Positions 51,449 through 63,478 of a DNA stretch of 64,000 nt are shown piece by piece. Made by a program: the position numbers and the translations under genes. Origin of the DNA: Mycobacterium sp. SMC-4 (GTDB lineage: Bacteria > Actinomycetota > Actinomycetes > Mycobacteriales > Mycobacteriaceae); NCBI RefSeq assembly GCF_025263265.1, contig NZ_CP079869.1, positions 3,224,001-3,288,000 on the forward strand, written 5' to 3'. Every line of letters begins with the position of its first letter. Position 1 is the first letter of the stretch. The notes beneath the pieces were generated by a model, which did no database searches, was not told the DNA's origin, and worked only from the letters and a program-made list of their open reading frames with translations.

Positions 51449-52716
51449 ACCTCCGGATTGGGTCGAAATCGCACAGTCAGTTCGCTGCCGCGAAGAGCCG
51501 CGTCAATGACAATGCAGCGCCGCAGCACCGATGCCAGTCGGACTCGGCGCCGCATCCCGCCGACGCCGATGATCAGGTCATCGTCGACCCTACCCAAGGT
51601 GAGGGCCGATGAATCAACCTGAGGCAATTGCACCCTCAGTCGGTACACCGCGTCCAGCCCGCTACCAAACTCCCGGTCGACGACGGGCCGCAACGGGCCA
51701 GGCGGAGGCGAGCCGTCACGGCGCCGCGCGGCGTCGAGCAGCTCCCCCAGCGCTTTGGCGCCGATCGGCTCCCCGGCCAGATGCGGAACCATGACCAGCT
51801 GCACGTCGCCGATCACCCGGTCGAGGTCGTCGAGAACTGCCGCTTGGTCGGCGATGCGTTCGGCGTACCAGTCGAAGGCCGGGTGCGCCGGCAGATTCCG
51901 GTACTCGAACGATTCGTCTTGCACCAGAATCTGATTGACGATCATCTCGGCCACCGAAACACCCATCAGCGCCAACGAACCCAGGGTTCGGACCGCTTCG
52001 GCGGCCACCACCCGTTCGGCTGTCAACACCAGGTGCGCGTTGACCCGTGATCCGTCGGTCAGCAATGTACTGAGCCGCTCGGTACCCGTAGCGACACGTT
52101 CCAGCAAATCCACGACAGCCGCGGTGCGGGGGTCATCGGCACTCGACAACCGCCGGTGGCGCGGCCACGCGCGCTCGATGTAGAGCGCGAATGTCGCGGG
52201 CAGGGTGAGCATGCGCATCGCGTCGGCGGTCGAGGCACAGTCGACGACGACCAGATCCCACTGACCGCAATCGGCCAGCTCACCCACCGCATCCAGGCCG
52301 AGCACCTCCTGCACACCCGGCAGCGCTGAAAGTTCCTCAGGCGCAAGGTCACCCACGTCGGAATCGGGAAATCGGTCCGACAGTAGCCGGGCGTTGTCGC
52401 GCCATTGACGCTCCAGCAGCGCCAAAGTGTCCAAGGCCAGGGCATCGAGCACGCCCCCGCCGGTCTCGACGGTGTCCAGATCGGCGAGCACCCGTGTGGG
52501 CGCGCGCTCCCCGGTCGGAGTCACCGGCACACCCAACACATCGCCGATCGAGTGCGCCTGGTCGGTGGAGACCAGCAGCACCCGCATGCCGGCGCCGGCG
52601 GCGCGCACCGCCGTAGCGGTTGCCAGTGTCGACTTTCCTACCCCGCCCTTGCCGACGAACAGGCTGATCCGAGCTCCCCCGCGCTCCGCTGGGGCGGATT
52701 CCTCGCGCTCAGTCAG
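51436..52716 (-). CDS. ArsA/GET3-like anion-transporting ATPase (Rv2184c-like), probable CTG start
   Basis: A 426-residue SIMIBI ATPase. The deviant Walker A motif is GKGGVGKST (22-30; Lys23 and Lys28), followed by STDQAHSIGD, the switch-type WDLVVVDCAST, and a C-terminal part with IVNQILVQDE. The first in-frame ATG/GTG/TTG is GTG 52608, after the P-loop. The frame is open upstream to a TGA at 52734-52732, and the only plausible start before the P-loop is CTG 52716, which overlaps the SRPBCC stop by 8 bp. ArsA-like proteins move metals or tail-anchored proteins; the cargo here is unknown. Confidence 0.85.
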   Translation of the reverse strand: MTEREESAPAERGGARISLFVGKGGVGKSTLATATAVRAAGAGMRVLLVSTDQAHSIGDVLGVPVTPTGERAPTRVLADLDTVETGGGVLDALALDTLALLERQWRDNARLLSDRFPDSDVGDLAPEELSALPGVQEVLGLDAVGELADCGQWDLVVVDCASTADAMRMLTLPATFALYIERAWPRHRRLSSADDPRTAAVVDLLERVATGTERLSTLLTDGSRVNAHLVLTAERVVAAEAVRTLGSLALMGVSVAEMIVNQILVQDESFEYRNLPAHPAFDWYAERIADQAAVLDDLDRVIGDVQLVMVPHLAGEPIGAKALGELLDAARRRDGSPPPGPLRPVVDREFGSGLDAVYRLRVQLPQVDSSALTLGRVDDDLIIGVGGMRRRVRLASVLRRCIVIDAALRGSELTVRFRPNPEVWPA

Positions 52717-53146
52717 CCTCGACTCGTTTCTTCAGATCCTTCAGGGCGGTGTCGGTCAGCCGGCGTTCGGCCTTGCGTTTGAGCAACCCGATCATCGGGA
52801 TCATCAGGTCGACTGACAGCTCGTAGGTGACGTCGGTGCCAGAACCCTTCGGCGCCAACCGGTATGCACCCTCCAGTGACTTCAGCAGTGTGCTCGACAC
52901 CAGCGACCAGGTCACCGACTGGCGGTCGACCGGCCATCGGTAGGACAACACCATCGTGTCCTTGAGCACTGCGGCGTCCAGGACCAGACGGGCCACCTTG
53001 GGGTAGCCGTCGTCGTCAGCCTCCAGCACCTCGGCTTCCTTGTATTCGGCCACCCAGTCCGGGTAGGAACCGATATCGGCGATGACATCCATCACCGTCG
53101 AGGGTTCGGCATCGATGTAGATCGTCTGCGCCGTCTTGTCCGCCAC
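52709..53146 (-). CDS. SRPBCC/polyketide-cyclase-like protein (Rv2185c-like)
   Basis: A 145-residue START-like fold with IYIDAEPSTVMDVIADIGSYP and PDWVAEYKEAEV at the N-terminus, central strands (VDRQSVTWSLV) and a C-terminal helix ending KKRVEAD. Such proteins bind hydrophobic ligands. It is translated just ahead of the ArsA-like ATPase and overlaps its presumed start, so the two are probably coupled. Ligand unknown. Start ATG 53146. Confidence 0.9.
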   Translation of the reverse strand: MADKTAQTIYIDAEPSTVMDVIADIGSYPDWVAEYKEAEVLEADDDGYPKVARLVLDAAVLKDTMVLSYRWPVDRQSVTWSLVSSTLLKSLEGAYRLAPKGSGTDVTYELSVDLMIPMIGLLKRKAERRLTDTALKDLKKRVEAD

Positions 53147-53229
53147 TTCAGGTGTCCCCGGTCTGTCCGCTCGGTCTGGCCGCTGCCAGAAATCTACTCT
53201 TCAACCCGCTGCCGCGAGCCCGCGTCGGG

Positions 53230-53619
53230 TCAGGCCAACCGAGAAACCCCGACTGGGCGCCCGGCCTCCAGCGTGCGCTTGACCTCGAAGGCCATGTCCT
53301 TACCCGCGACCCGACGACGGTGATTCATCTTCGCCAGATTCATCTTGGCCAGCTGCCAGGCAGCCGCCCCGGACGGCTCGGCGTGCACGAAGTAATGCAA
53401 CACCACGCCGTCGAGCACCGGCTCCAGCCACACCTCCATGGTTCCGGTCAGCGCGCCGGAGACCTTCCAGCGCTGTCCCAGCTCACCGCGATCCTCGACC
53501 ACCGTCAACCGCAGGTCGGGCCACCAGCGACGCCAGCGGGCCTGGTCAGCCACGGCCGCGCCCACAGCCGCCGGGTCAGCCGCGACGAAGGTCTCGTCGG
53601 CGATCTGGATGCTGTTCAT
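53230..53619 (-). CDS. SRPBCC family protein (Rv2186c-like)
   Basis: A 129-residue second START-like protein beside the first. It has [28 protein letters not shown] and ends in a basic helix with [17 protein letters not shown]. Length equals the recalled homologue when ATG 53619 is used; a TTG three codons earlier is less likely. It lies 83 bp upstream of the other SRPBCC gene and is probably cotranscribed with it. Function unknown. Confidence 0.85.
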   Translation of the reverse strand: MNSIQIADETFVAADPAAVGAAVADQARWRRWWPDLRLTVVEDRGELGQRWKVSGALTGTMEVWLEPVLDGVVLHYFVHAEPSGAAAWQLAKMNLAKMNHRRRVAGKDMAFEVKRTLEAGRPVGVSRLA

Positions 53620-53726
53620 GGCTGACAAGCTTCACACATGCGGGGCCCTGGCCTCGCCCCGGGCGACTAGGGTGTACAGCACACCAATATTTGTCGAGCT
53701 GGCCGAAATCACGAGAGGTCTTCACC

Positions 53727-55529
53727 GTGCGCGAGTACAGCGTCCCCGCTTCCTTCACCGTCGAAGAGCACGACAACGTCGCCAGTGCGGTGTACGCCCA
53801 CGAACGGGAGAATCCCGACCACGTCATCTTCCAGCGCCTGGTCGACGGCACCTGGCAGGACGTCACGTGCCGGCAGGCCGCCCAGCAGATCCGGGCGGTG
53901 GCGCAGGGGCTCATCGCCCAGGGTGTCGAACCCGGCGACCGGGTCGCGATCCTGTCGGCCACCCGCTACGAATGGCCGATCATCGACTTCGCCATCCTCT
54001 CGGTGGGCGCGGTGACCGTGCCGATCTATGAGACCAGTTCGGCCGAGCAGGTGCAGTTCGTGCTGTCCGACTCCGGCACGGTGGTGGCATTCGGCGAGAC
54101 CGAGGCCCACACCCGCCGCATCGAGCAACTGCGTGACCAGCTGCCGCAGCTGCGGGCCGTCCACACCATCGAGGGGCCTGGTAGCGCGGCGATCGACGAC
54201 CTCGCTGCGGCGGGCCGTGACGTCGACCCCGAGGCCGTAGCCCAGCGGTTGGCGGCCATCAAGTCCGCCGACGCAGCCACGTTGATCTACACCTCCGGAA
54301 CGACTGGACGCCCCAAAGGTTGCCAGCTGACCCATTCCAACCTGCTCTACGAGATTCGCGGCACCAAAGAGTGCTTTCCCGATCACCTGACCAAAGGCGA
54401 GAAGCTGCTGGTATTCCTGCCTTTGGCACACGTACTGGCACGGGCTCTGACCCTTGGCGCGTTCACCAGCGGCGTCACTCTCGGCTTCACCAGCGACATC
54501 AAGAACCTGGTGCCGATGTTCGGGGTGTTCAAGCCGACGCTGGTGGTGTCGGTACCGCGGGTGTTCGAGAAGGTCTACAACACCGCGGAGTTGAACGCCG
54601 AGAACAGCGGCAAAGGCAAAATCTTCCTGGCTGCGGCCGAAACGGCCATCCAGTGGAGCCGGGCACAGGACACCGGCGGGCCGGGCTTGTTGCTGCGGCT
54701 CAAGCACGCGCTGTTCGACCGGCTTGTCTACGGGAAGCTGCGCGCGGCGCTCGGCGGCAACTGCCATGCGGCGATCTCCGGTGGCGCACCGCTGGGCGCC
54801 CGGCTGGGCCACTTCTACCGCGGTGTCGGTCTGTCCATCTACGAGGGCTACGGCCTGACCGAGACCAGCGCGGCGATCACCGTCAACCGGGTCGGCGACC
54901 TCAAGGTCGGCTCGGTCGGCCGACTCGTCCCCGGCAACAGCATGCGGCTGGGTGAGGACGGCGAGCTGCTGGTCAAAGGCGGCGTGGTGTTCAACGGCTA
55001 CTGGGGCAACGAGGCCGAAACCGCTGCGGTGTTCACCGACGGCTGGTTCCACACCGGCGACCTGGGAAGTATCGACGATGACGGTTTCGTGACCATCGTC
55101 GGCCGGAAGAAGGAGATCATCGTGACCGCCGGCGGTAAGAATGTCGCGCCGGCGCTCCTCGAAGACCGTCTGCGCGCCCACCCGCTGATCAGTCAGGCGA
55201 TGTGCGTCGGCGACGAGAAGCCGTTCGTCGCGGCGCTGATCACGATCGACCCAGAAGCCTTCCCCGGCTGGAAGGAGCGACACGGCAAGGATGACGGCGC
55301 CACGGTCGGTGACCTGGCCAAGGACCCTGATCTGCTCAGCGAGATCGAGCTGGCGGTCAAGGAAACCAACGACGCCGTGTCCAAGGCCGAGCAGATCCGC
55401 AAATTCACCGTTCTGCCGGTCGACTTCACCGAGGACACCGGTGAGCTGACCCCGACGATGAAGGTCAAGCGCAAGGTCGTCGCCGAGAAGTTCGCCGCCG
55501 ACATCGAGGCGCTCTACGCCAAGAACTGA
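53727..55529 (+). CDS. fadD15: Long-chain fatty acid--CoA ligase FadD15
   Basis: A 600-residue adenylate-forming enzyme. It has the AMP-binding motif [44 protein letters not shown] and the C-terminal hinge [17 protein letters not shown], with the lysine-bearing end [10 protein letters not shown]. It activates fatty acids to acyl-CoA; the long-chain class is indicated by closeness to bacterial FadD/ACSL. GTG 53727 was chosen because GAGAGG lies 8 bp upstream. Expected to be cytoplasmic or peripheral to the membrane. Confidence 0.95.
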   Translation: MREYSVPASFTVEEHDNVASAVYAHERENPDHVIFQRLVDGTWQDVTCRQAAQQIRAVAQGLIAQGVEPGDRVAILSATRYEWPIIDFAILSVGAVTVPIYETSSAEQVQFVLSDSGTVVAFGETEAHTRRIEQLRDQLPQLRAVHTIEGPGSAAIDDLAAAGRDVDPEAVAQRLAAIKSADAATLIYTSGTTGRPKGCQLTHSNLLYEIRGTKECFPDHLTKGEKLLVFLPLAHVLARALTLGAFTSGVTLGFTSDIKNLVPMFGVFKPTLVVSVPRVFEKVYNTAELNAENSGKGKIFLAAAETAIQWSRAQDTGGPGLLLRLKHALFDRLVYGKLRAALGGNCHAAISGGAPLGARLGHFYRGVGLSIYEGYGLTETSAAITVNRVGDLKVGSVGRLVPGNSMRLGEDGELLVKGGVVFNGYWGNEAETAAVFTDGWFHTGDLGSIDDDGFVTIVGRKKEIIVTAGGKNVAPALLEDRLRAHPLISQAMCVGDEKPFVAALITIDPEAFPGWKERHGKDDGATVGDLAKDPDLLSEIELAVKETNDAVSKAEQIRKFTVLPVDFTEDTGELTPTMKVKRKVVAEKFAADIEALYAKN

Positions 55530-55532
55530 CAG

Positions 55533-56669
55533 CTAGAGCAGTCGCGCCAGCCGCTGCGCCTGGCGATGCCATTGCCAGTTGTCGAGCACCCACTGCCGGC
55601 CCGCCGCGCCCATCGCGGAGGCGCGGCGAGGTTCGGCCAGAAGATCGCCCACCGCCGCGGCGATGGCACCGACGTCCCAGCCATCGACCACGGTTCCGGT
55701 CTTGCCGTCGAGCACCGTCTCGGGAGCTCCGCCCGAACGGCCTGCCACCACCGGCACACCGGTCGCGGAAGCCTCCAGATAGACGATGCCCAGGCCTTCG
55801 ACGTCCAGGCCGCCACCGCGGGTGCGGCACGGCATCGCGAATACATCGGCCATCGCGTGATGGGCCGGGAGCTCGTCGGCGGGCACACCGTCGGTGAAGA
55901 TCACCTGCTCGGCAACCCCGAAGCCATGGGCCAGCCTGCGCAGCGAGGTCCGGTGCGGCCCGCCGCCGACAATGACCAGTGCGGCCCCGGGCACCCGCTG
56001 TCGAATCGCCGGAAACGCCCGAATCAACATGTCCTGGCCTTTGCGGGGCACCAGCCGCGATACGCAGACCACGACCGGGCGCTGCCCGAGCCCGTACCGT
56101 GCCCGTAACCGTGCCCGGGCCACCTCGTCGGGGGCGAAACGGGCGGCGTCCACCCCGGGTGGGACGTGCTCGAGTGCCGCGTGCGGCCCGAACGCCGATG
56201 CGAAGCGGCTGCGCGTGTAGTAACTGATGTAGGTGATGACGTCAGCGCTGTTTCCGATGCGCCGCAACGCATTACGGGCTAGCGGCAGCATCGACCAACC
56301 CACTTCGTGACCGTGGGTGCTGGCGATCACCCGCCGAGCGCCTGCGGAGCGGGCCAACGGCGAGAGCAGTGCCAGCGGGGCGGCGGCGCCGAACCACACG
56401 GTGTCGATGCGGTGCTGCTCGATCATCCGCCGCATCCGCAGCGCCACCGTCGGTTCGGGCACCATCAGCGTGGTGGGGTGCCGGATGACCTGATATCCGT
56501 CTGCGGCCGCCCTGGCGTCGTAGTCCGGGGCGCCCTTCCACGTGGGCGCGTACACGGTCAGAGCGTGCTGACCCGTGTCGACCAGTTGGGTCACCAGCGC
56601 TTCCAGGTACGCCTGAATTCCGCCGGGCCGAGGCGGATAGTCATTGGTGACGAGCAGGACACGACTCAC
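55533..56669 (-). CDS. pimB: GDP-mannose-dependent phosphatidylinositol monomannoside mannosyltransferase PimB
   Basis: A 378-residue GT4 glycosyltransferase. The N-terminal domain begins VLLVTNDYPPRPGGIQAYLE, and the C-terminal GDP-mannose domain has VSRLVPRKGQDMLI, VIVGGGPHR, and the EX7E-type segment around GLDVEGLGIVYLEASATG. It adds the second mannose to PIM1 on the cytoplasmic membrane face (Rv2188c-like, PimB'). It overlaps the downstream-transcribed metallopeptidase-like gene by 4 bp and is convergent with fadD15 with a 3-bp gap. Confidence 0.94.
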   Translation of the reverse strand: MSRVLLVTNDYPPRPGGIQAYLEALVTQLVDTGQHALTVYAPTWKGAPDYDARAAADGYQVIRHPTTLMVPEPTVALRMRRMIEQHRIDTVWFGAAAPLALLSPLARSAGARRVIASTHGHEVGWSMLPLARNALRRIGNSADVITYISYYTRSRFASAFGPHAALEHVPPGVDAARFAPDEVARARLRARYGLGQRPVVVCVSRLVPRKGQDMLIRAFPAIRQRVPGAALVIVGGGPHRTSLRRLAHGFGVAEQVIFTDGVPADELPAHHAMADVFAMPCRTRGGGLDVEGLGIVYLEASATGVPVVAGRSGGAPETVLDGKTGTVVDGWDVGAIAAAVGDLLAEPRRASAMGAAGRQWVLDNWQWHRQAQRLARLL

Positions 56670-57529
56670 GACGACCCTGCCGTCAGGGCTGCGAGGTTAA
56701 CACCGAGGACATCACGCACCGCGGTCTCGACGTCACGGTGACCATGCCCGCACGCCGCGACGTACAGTTCGCGCAGCTTGCCGGGGCCATAGGTGGCGGC
56801 GACATACGACGCGAACTCCCAGGCCCGGTCGTAGGCAGCCGAACGCTGCGGGCCCGGTGTGCTGAGCTCCTCGTCGGTCGGCAACACTGCGGGCATGACC
56901 GGCTCAGGCACCGGTGGACGTCCGACGTAGTCGGCCACCCCTTCGACAAGCCACACCGGGGCGTCGATGGCAGTGTCGCCCCGAGCCGCGTGGTGAAAGA
57001 GCTCGTGGCGCAGCACGATTCGCAAATCGTCGTCGGTCATGGCGGCCGCAGCTGGGGAGAACATGATGCGCTCGGCAGTAGTGGTGGCCGCAGTATCTGC
57101 TCCCCCGGCGGCCAGGGTCTCGAATTGGTCGGCAGTGCCGGCAACGACGATCTCGACCTCGCGGGGCCACTGTGGACCCCAGAAGCTGGTGACGGCTTCG
57201 GTCGCGGCGGGCAGTTCGGACGCGATGCGCTCAAGCAGCACATCTCCACCGGGCGCCCCGAGGTCGATGAGCGCGGCGGTCCTGCCATCCGGGGTGGTCA
57301 GGGCGGTCAGCGCCGGCGCAGGGGCGACCGCCGTTGCAGTGTCGGCTGCACCGGTGTCCGCCGTCGCGAGACTGGTCGGTTCGGCGTGCACCGGCCCGCC
57401 TGGGGCACTGCCTGTCCCGGCGACGAGCAGCACCGCGCAGACCAATTCGGCGCCCAGTACCGCGCCGAGCCGGCGCCGGTTGAGCGCGCGGGCGCGGTCA
57501 GTACCGACGGACGTTGTAGATCGGGGCAT
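56666..57529 (-). CDS. Secreted/membrane-anchored metallopeptidase-like protein (Rv2189c-like)
   Basis: A 287-residue protein with an N-terminal hydrophobic segment (about 22-42) acting as signal or anchor. It has the zinc-protease motif HELFHHA (HExxH) followed by a Glu-containing helix (VWLVEGVADYVGR), the gluzincin arrangement seen in peptidase MA-like families. A peptidase role in the envelope is likely, but the substrate is unknown. ATG 57529 overlaps the NlpC/P60 gene by 32 bp and the stop overlaps pimB by 4 bp, so these genes form one unit. Confidence 0.82.
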   Translation of the reverse strand: MPRSTTSVGTDRARALNRRRLGAVLGAELVCAVLLVAGTGSAPGGPVHAEPTSLATADTGAADTATAVAPAPALTALTTPDGRTAALIDLGAPGGDVLLERIASELPAATEAVTSFWGPQWPREVEIVVAGTADQFETLAAGGADTAATTTAERIMFSPAAAAMTDDDLRIVLRHELFHHAARGDTAIDAPVWLVEGVADYVGRPPVPEPVMPAVLPTDEELSTPGPQRSAAYDRAWEFASYVAATYGPGKLRELYVAACGHGHRDVETAVRDVLGVNLAALTAGSS

Positions 57530-58637
57530 TATCCACCGGGGCGACTCGCACGGGCGTGCCGTAGGTGGATGCGTGCACCATCATTCCGTCACCGATGTAG
57601 ATGGCGACGTGCGAAGCGTCGGAGTAGTAGGTGACAAGATCACCGGGGCGCATCTGATCCCTCGATACCGGCTGTCCGCCACGCGCGAGGGCTTGACTGG
57701 AGTGCGGCAACGAGACGCCGGCCTGCTGGAACGACCACATCACCAGGCCCGAGCAGTCGAAGGCGCTGGGTCCGGAACCGCCCCACGAGTACGGCGAACC
57801 GATGCGGCTCATGGCCGCCTGGATCACGGTGGCGGCCACCGGGGAACCGGGAGTGGCGACGTCACCGGGTGGGATCGCACCCGGCAGCGGCGGAGCCGGC
57901 GGCGCGGCGAGCACGGCCGGGTCCTCGCCTGGCGGCGGCGCCGGCGCTTCCGGCCCGGGCGGAGGCGGCGGCATCGCGGCCAGCGCCTCGCGCTGGGGTT
58001 GTGTCAACGCGTCGTACTGCGCCTTGACAACGGCGATCTGGACCTGTAGCTGGCTCTGCTTGGCCTGCAAGTCGGCGCGCACCGCGGCAGCCTGCTCAGC
58101 AGCGGTCTTCGCCTCGGCCGCAGAGGCGGCCGAGGCCTTCTCGGCGCGCTCGGCTTGTTGGCCGATCTCGATGAACCGGGCCATCTGAGCCGACATCTCG
58201 GCGGCCATCACCCGTTGCACAGACAGTTGGTCGATGAGCCCTTGCGGCGACGGCGCGGTGAGCATCGCGTCGAACCCGGACGTGCGTCCACCCATGTACT
58301 GGGCAGCGGCCAGGTTGTCGACCTTGCCCTGATAGTCGGTGAGCTGGATTCTGGCCGACTCTGCGGCGGCAGTATCCGCGGCGTGCTTGGCTTCGGCGGC
58401 GTGCTGGATGTCGAGCTTGTTGTTCAGGTCGAGTTGGGCGGAGTGCATGGCCTCGGTGGTCTGTTCGGCCTGCCGGGACAGCTGCCTGAGCTGGGCCAAC
58501 GCGTCGTCAGCGGGGTCGGCATAACCGTGGCCGGCCAAGCCGGTCATCATCGCGCCGACGAGCGCCATGCTGGCTATCACTCTGATGAGGGTCTGCCGAG
58601 ACCGGCTGGTACTCCGGTGCGCGCGGGCGAACGTCAA
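57498..58637 (-). CDS. NlpC/P60 peptidoglycan endopeptidase (Rv2190c-like)
   Basis: A 379-residue secreted cell-wall hydrolase. The signal peptide (about 14-40, ending GYADPAD) is followed by a long coiled coil (about 41-230, Ala/Gln/Glu-rich), a Pro-rich linker and a C-terminal NlpC/P60 domain (about 265-379) with Cys295 (FDCSGLVMW), His343 (SHVAIYIGDG) and His355 (VHAS). It should cleave D-Glu-mDAP bonds in stem peptides, with the coiled coil controlling or localising activity. TTG 58637 has GAGGAAA just upstream. Confidence 0.92.
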   Translation of the reverse strand: MTFARAHRSTSRSRQTLIRVIASMALVGAMMTGLAGHGYADPADDALAQLRQLSRQAEQTTEAMHSAQLDLNNKLDIQHAAEAKHAADTAAAESARIQLTDYQGKVDNLAAAQYMGGRTSGFDAMLTAPSPQGLIDQLSVQRVMAAEMSAQMARFIEIGQQAERAEKASAASAAEAKTAAEQAAAVRADLQAKQSQLQVQIAVVKAQYDALTQPQREALAAMPPPPPGPEAPAPPPGEDPAVLAAPPAPPLPGAIPPGDVATPGSPVAATVIQAAMSRIGSPYSWGGSGPSAFDCSGLVMWSFQQAGVSLPHSSQALARGGQPVSRDQMRPGDLVTYYSDASHVAIYIGDGMMVHASTYGTPVRVAPVDNAPIYNVRRY

Positions 58638-58791
58638 GATTTCCTCGTCCTTCGATTGCCGTAAAGGAGCCGCCTCGAACTGCGATTAGGTCTCAGATAG
58701 GTTACGAAACGGCATCGGCCTTGTCCAACACGAGACGCAAATTTAACAGCCTCGGCTGTGATGCGCTGGGCGCCAACCCTACCGCGTGTCG

Positions 58792-59046
58792 TCAGGCGAC
58801 GCCCGACCCACCCTGCCGGTGGATCGGCACCAGCCGCAGCCTCGGCGCCAACCCGACTTCAGCGAGCGCCTCGAGGGCACGCTGTTCGTCGACACGAAGT
58901 GTCTCGGGCACCCCGAGCAGCACGCTGACGACGCAATCCCGGCAGCCGGGGCCACGCACCGCACAGTCGTCACAGTCGATGGTCAGCGTGCCGTCGTCGT
59001 CCACCGGGCCTGCATGGTCGTCTCGCCGGCAATGATCCTGCGTCAT
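58792..59046 (-). CDS. Small Cys-rich protein
   Basis: An 84-residue protein with the four-cysteine cluster [14 protein letters not shown] (Cys25, 28, 35, 38), which looks like a small zinc or iron-sulfur knot, followed by VSVLLG and a helix [16 protein letters not shown] 59046 has GAGAGG 9 bp upstream, which is good evidence for translation; ATG 59070 is an in-frame alternative without it. It lies opposite an open frame that precedes the exonuclease gene, which is therefore spurious. Similar small proteins are recalled next to this exonuclease in actinobacteria; the function is unknown. Confidence 0.75.
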   Translation of the reverse strand: MTQDHCRRDDHAGPVDDDGTLTIDCDDCAVRGPGCRDCVVSVLLGVPETLRVDEQRALEALAEVGLAPRLRLVPIHRQGGSGVA

Positions 59047-60882
59047 CGCATCCGTCCTCTCGATCGGCATGGGCGCACGGTATCGGCGCCGTCCGACAAG
59101 TCGCGGATCCTCGGATTCACCGCGTCGGTGCCGGGACTTGTCACCGGACGCGCTTACGTTCGGCCCATGGGGCAGCTCAGCTTCGCCGACGTCGACACGC
59201 TGGCCGACGTGACGTTGCGGGAGACGACATTCGTCGTCGTGGACCTCGAGACCACCGGCGGTCGAGCCTCCGGTGAGCGCCACGACGCGATCACCGAGAT
59301 CGGAGCGGTCAAGGTGCGCGGCGGCGAGGTACTCGGCGAATTCGCCACCCTGATCGACCCGGGGCGCGCCATCCCACCACAGATCGTCGCGCTGACCGGA
59401 ATCACCTCGGCGATGGTCTACGACGCGCCACCCATCGAAGCGGTGCTGCCGTCGTTCCTGGAGTTCTGCCGCGGAGCCGTCCTGGTCGCCCACAATGCCG
59501 GCTTCGACATCGGGTTTCTGCGGGCGGCCGCGGAGCGCAACCAGGTGCCCTGGCCCAAGCCGCCGGTGCTGTGCACGGTCCGACTGGCACGCCGGGTGCT
59601 GACCCGCGACGAGGCGCCCAGCGTGCGCCTGGCGGCATTGGCGCAGTTGTTCGGCGCCGCGACCCGACCGACCCACCGTGCACTCGACGACGCCCGGGCC
59701 ACCGTCGACGTGCTGCACGGGCTGATCGAGCGGGTCGGCAATCAGGGCATCCACACCTACCCCGCACTGCGCTCGTACCTGCCCGATGTCACCCCGGCCC
59801 AGCGCGGCAACCGTCACCTGGCCCGGGCGCTGCCGCACAGTCCGGGGGTGTATCTGTTCCGCGGTCCGTCACGTGAGGTCCTCTACGTCGGCACCGCAGT
59901 GGATTTGCGCCGCCGGGTCACCCAGTACTTCAACGGGGCCGACCCGCGCGCCCGGATCAAGGAGATGGCCTCGCTGGCCATCGCCGTCGACCACGTCGAG
60001 TGCGCCCACGACCTGGAGGCAGGCGTCCGCGAGCTGCGCCTGCTGGCAGCGCATGCCCCGCCCTACAACCGGCGCTCGAAATTCCCCCATCGATGGTGGT
60101 GGCTGACCCTGACCGACGAGCCCTTCCCGAGATTCTCGGCGGTGCGCGCGCCGCGCACCGACACTGCCGTCGGGCCTTTCCGCACCCGCGCGGACGCGGC
60201 CGATGCCGGGGATCTGATCGCGCGCTTCACCGGAGTGCGCACCTGTACCGCTCGATTGGCCCGCTCGGCCATGCACGGAGCCAAGTGTGTCGACCGCGAG
60301 GTCGCACCGTGCCCGGCCGAGCGTGGTCTTGACGCCGAGTCATACCGCGCCGCGGTGGACAGGGCGGTTGCGCTGCTCGATGGACACTGCAGTCAACCGC
60401 TGGAGGCCGCGATCGGCCAGATCGCCGAGTTGGCCGATCGGCATCGTTACGAGACTGCCGCACGCATGCGCGACCGGGCTGCAGCCACCATCGACGTGCT
60501 GTGGCGCGGTCAGCGGCTGCGGGCGCTGACGTCCCTGCCCGAGCTCATCGCCGCCCGGCCCGACGGTGAACGTGGCTGGCACCTGGCGGTGATCCGCCAC
60601 GGGCGGCTGGCCGCTGCCGGCCGTGCGCCCCGCGGAGTGCCGCCGATGCCGGTCGTCGACGCGCTCTGCGCGGCCGCCGAGACGGTGCTGCCCGAGCCCG
60701 GCCCGCACGGCGGCGCACTGATCGAAGAATCCGCGCTCATCACGCAATGGCTGTCCCGGCCGGGCGTGCGCATCGTGCGCGTGGCCGCGGGCTACTGCTC
60801 GCCGATCGGCGCGGCCGGACGCTGGGCCGCATGGGCGGCCTGCGCGCGCTCGGCGCAGGTGGCCGCCGAGCAGACCCGCGAC

Positions 60883-62657
<1,775 letters not shown>

Positions 62658-62668
62658 GAAGGGGTTCG

Positions 62669-63478
62669 ATGCCTACGTCCGTGAAACGCCGTCGGTTGCG
62701 CCGGCGGCTGTCGGCAGCACTGCTGCTCGCAGTGGGATTGACGTTCGCGGGCGGTCTCGCCGCCACGCTGACGCCGACCCCGCAGGTGGCTGTCGCCGAC
62801 GAGTCGGCCTCGGCACTCTTGCGCACCGGCCAGGAGCTCTACGAGATGTCGTGTGTCACGTGCCACGGTGTCAATCTGCAGGGTGTTGCCGATCGCGGCC
62901 CCAGTCTGATCGGCGTGGGCGAGGCTGCGGTGTATTTCCAGGTCTCCACCGGCCGGATGCCGGCGATGCGCAACGAGGCACAGGCGCCCATGAAGGATGC
63001 CGTGTTCGACGAGCAGCAGATCGACGCACTCGGCGCCTACATCCAGGCCAACGGCGGCGGCCCGGTGGTGCCGCGCGACGAGAACGGCGAGATCGCCATG
63101 CACTCGCTGCGCGGTGACAACCTCGCCCGCGGCGGCGATCTGTTCCGGCTGAACTGCGCCTCATGCCACAACTTCACCGGCAAGGGCGGCGCACTGTCCT
63201 CGGGTAAGTACGCTCCCGACCTCGGCGTGGCCAACGAAGCCCAGATCTACACCGCCATGCAGACCGGCCCGCAGAACATGCCCAAGTTCTCCGACCGGCA
63301 ACTCACCCCGGAGGAGAAGCGCGACATCGTTGCCTACGTCCGCGACTCCGCGGAGGTCAAGACCCCCGGCGGCCTGGGACTGGGCGGCTTCGGACCCACC
63401 TCGGAAGGGATGGTGGCCTGGATCGTCGGCATGGTGGCGATCATCGCCGGCGCGCTGTGGATCGGAGCACGGGCATGA
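62669..63478 (+). CDS. qcrC: Ubiquinol-cytochrome c reductase di-haem cytochrome c subunit QcrC
   Basis: A 269-residue membrane-anchored di-haem cytochrome. The N-terminal export/anchor helix (about 15-33) is followed by two haem c motifs, CVTCH (62-66) and CASCH (163-167), each in a cytochrome c fold with Met ligands likely (GRMPAM, NMPKF), and a C-terminal membrane helix (about 248-266). It replaces soluble cytochrome c in the actinobacterial bcc-aa3 supercomplex. ATG 62669 has AAGGGG upstream; ATG 62654, overlapping the ctaE stop, is also possible. Confidence 0.96.
   Translation: MPTSVKRRRLRRRLSAALLLAVGLTFAGGLAATLTPTPQVAVADESASALLRTGQELYEMSCVTCHGVNLQGVADRGPSLIGVGEAAVYFQVSTGRMPAMRNEAQAPMKDAVFDEQQIDALGAYIQANGGGPVVPRDENGEIAMHSLRGDNLARGGDLFRLNCASCHNFTGKGGALSSGKYAPDLGVANEAQIYTAMQTGPQNMPKFSDRQLTPEEKRDIVAYVRDSAEVKTPGGLGLGGFGPTSEGMVAWIVGMVAIIAGALWIGARA

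Noticed and set aside
52709..52734. Frameshift fusion of the SRPBCC gene with the ArsA-like gene as an explanation for the missing start
   Set aside because: Both proteins look complete at their ends, and an 8-bp overlap with re-initiation is common in this region. A frameshift cannot be excluded from sequence alone.
53709..55283. A 524-codon open frame antisense to fadD15
   Set aside because: High-GC DNA often leaves such frames open. The product is Arg/Gln/His-rich and domainless, while fadD15 on the other strand has all family motifs.
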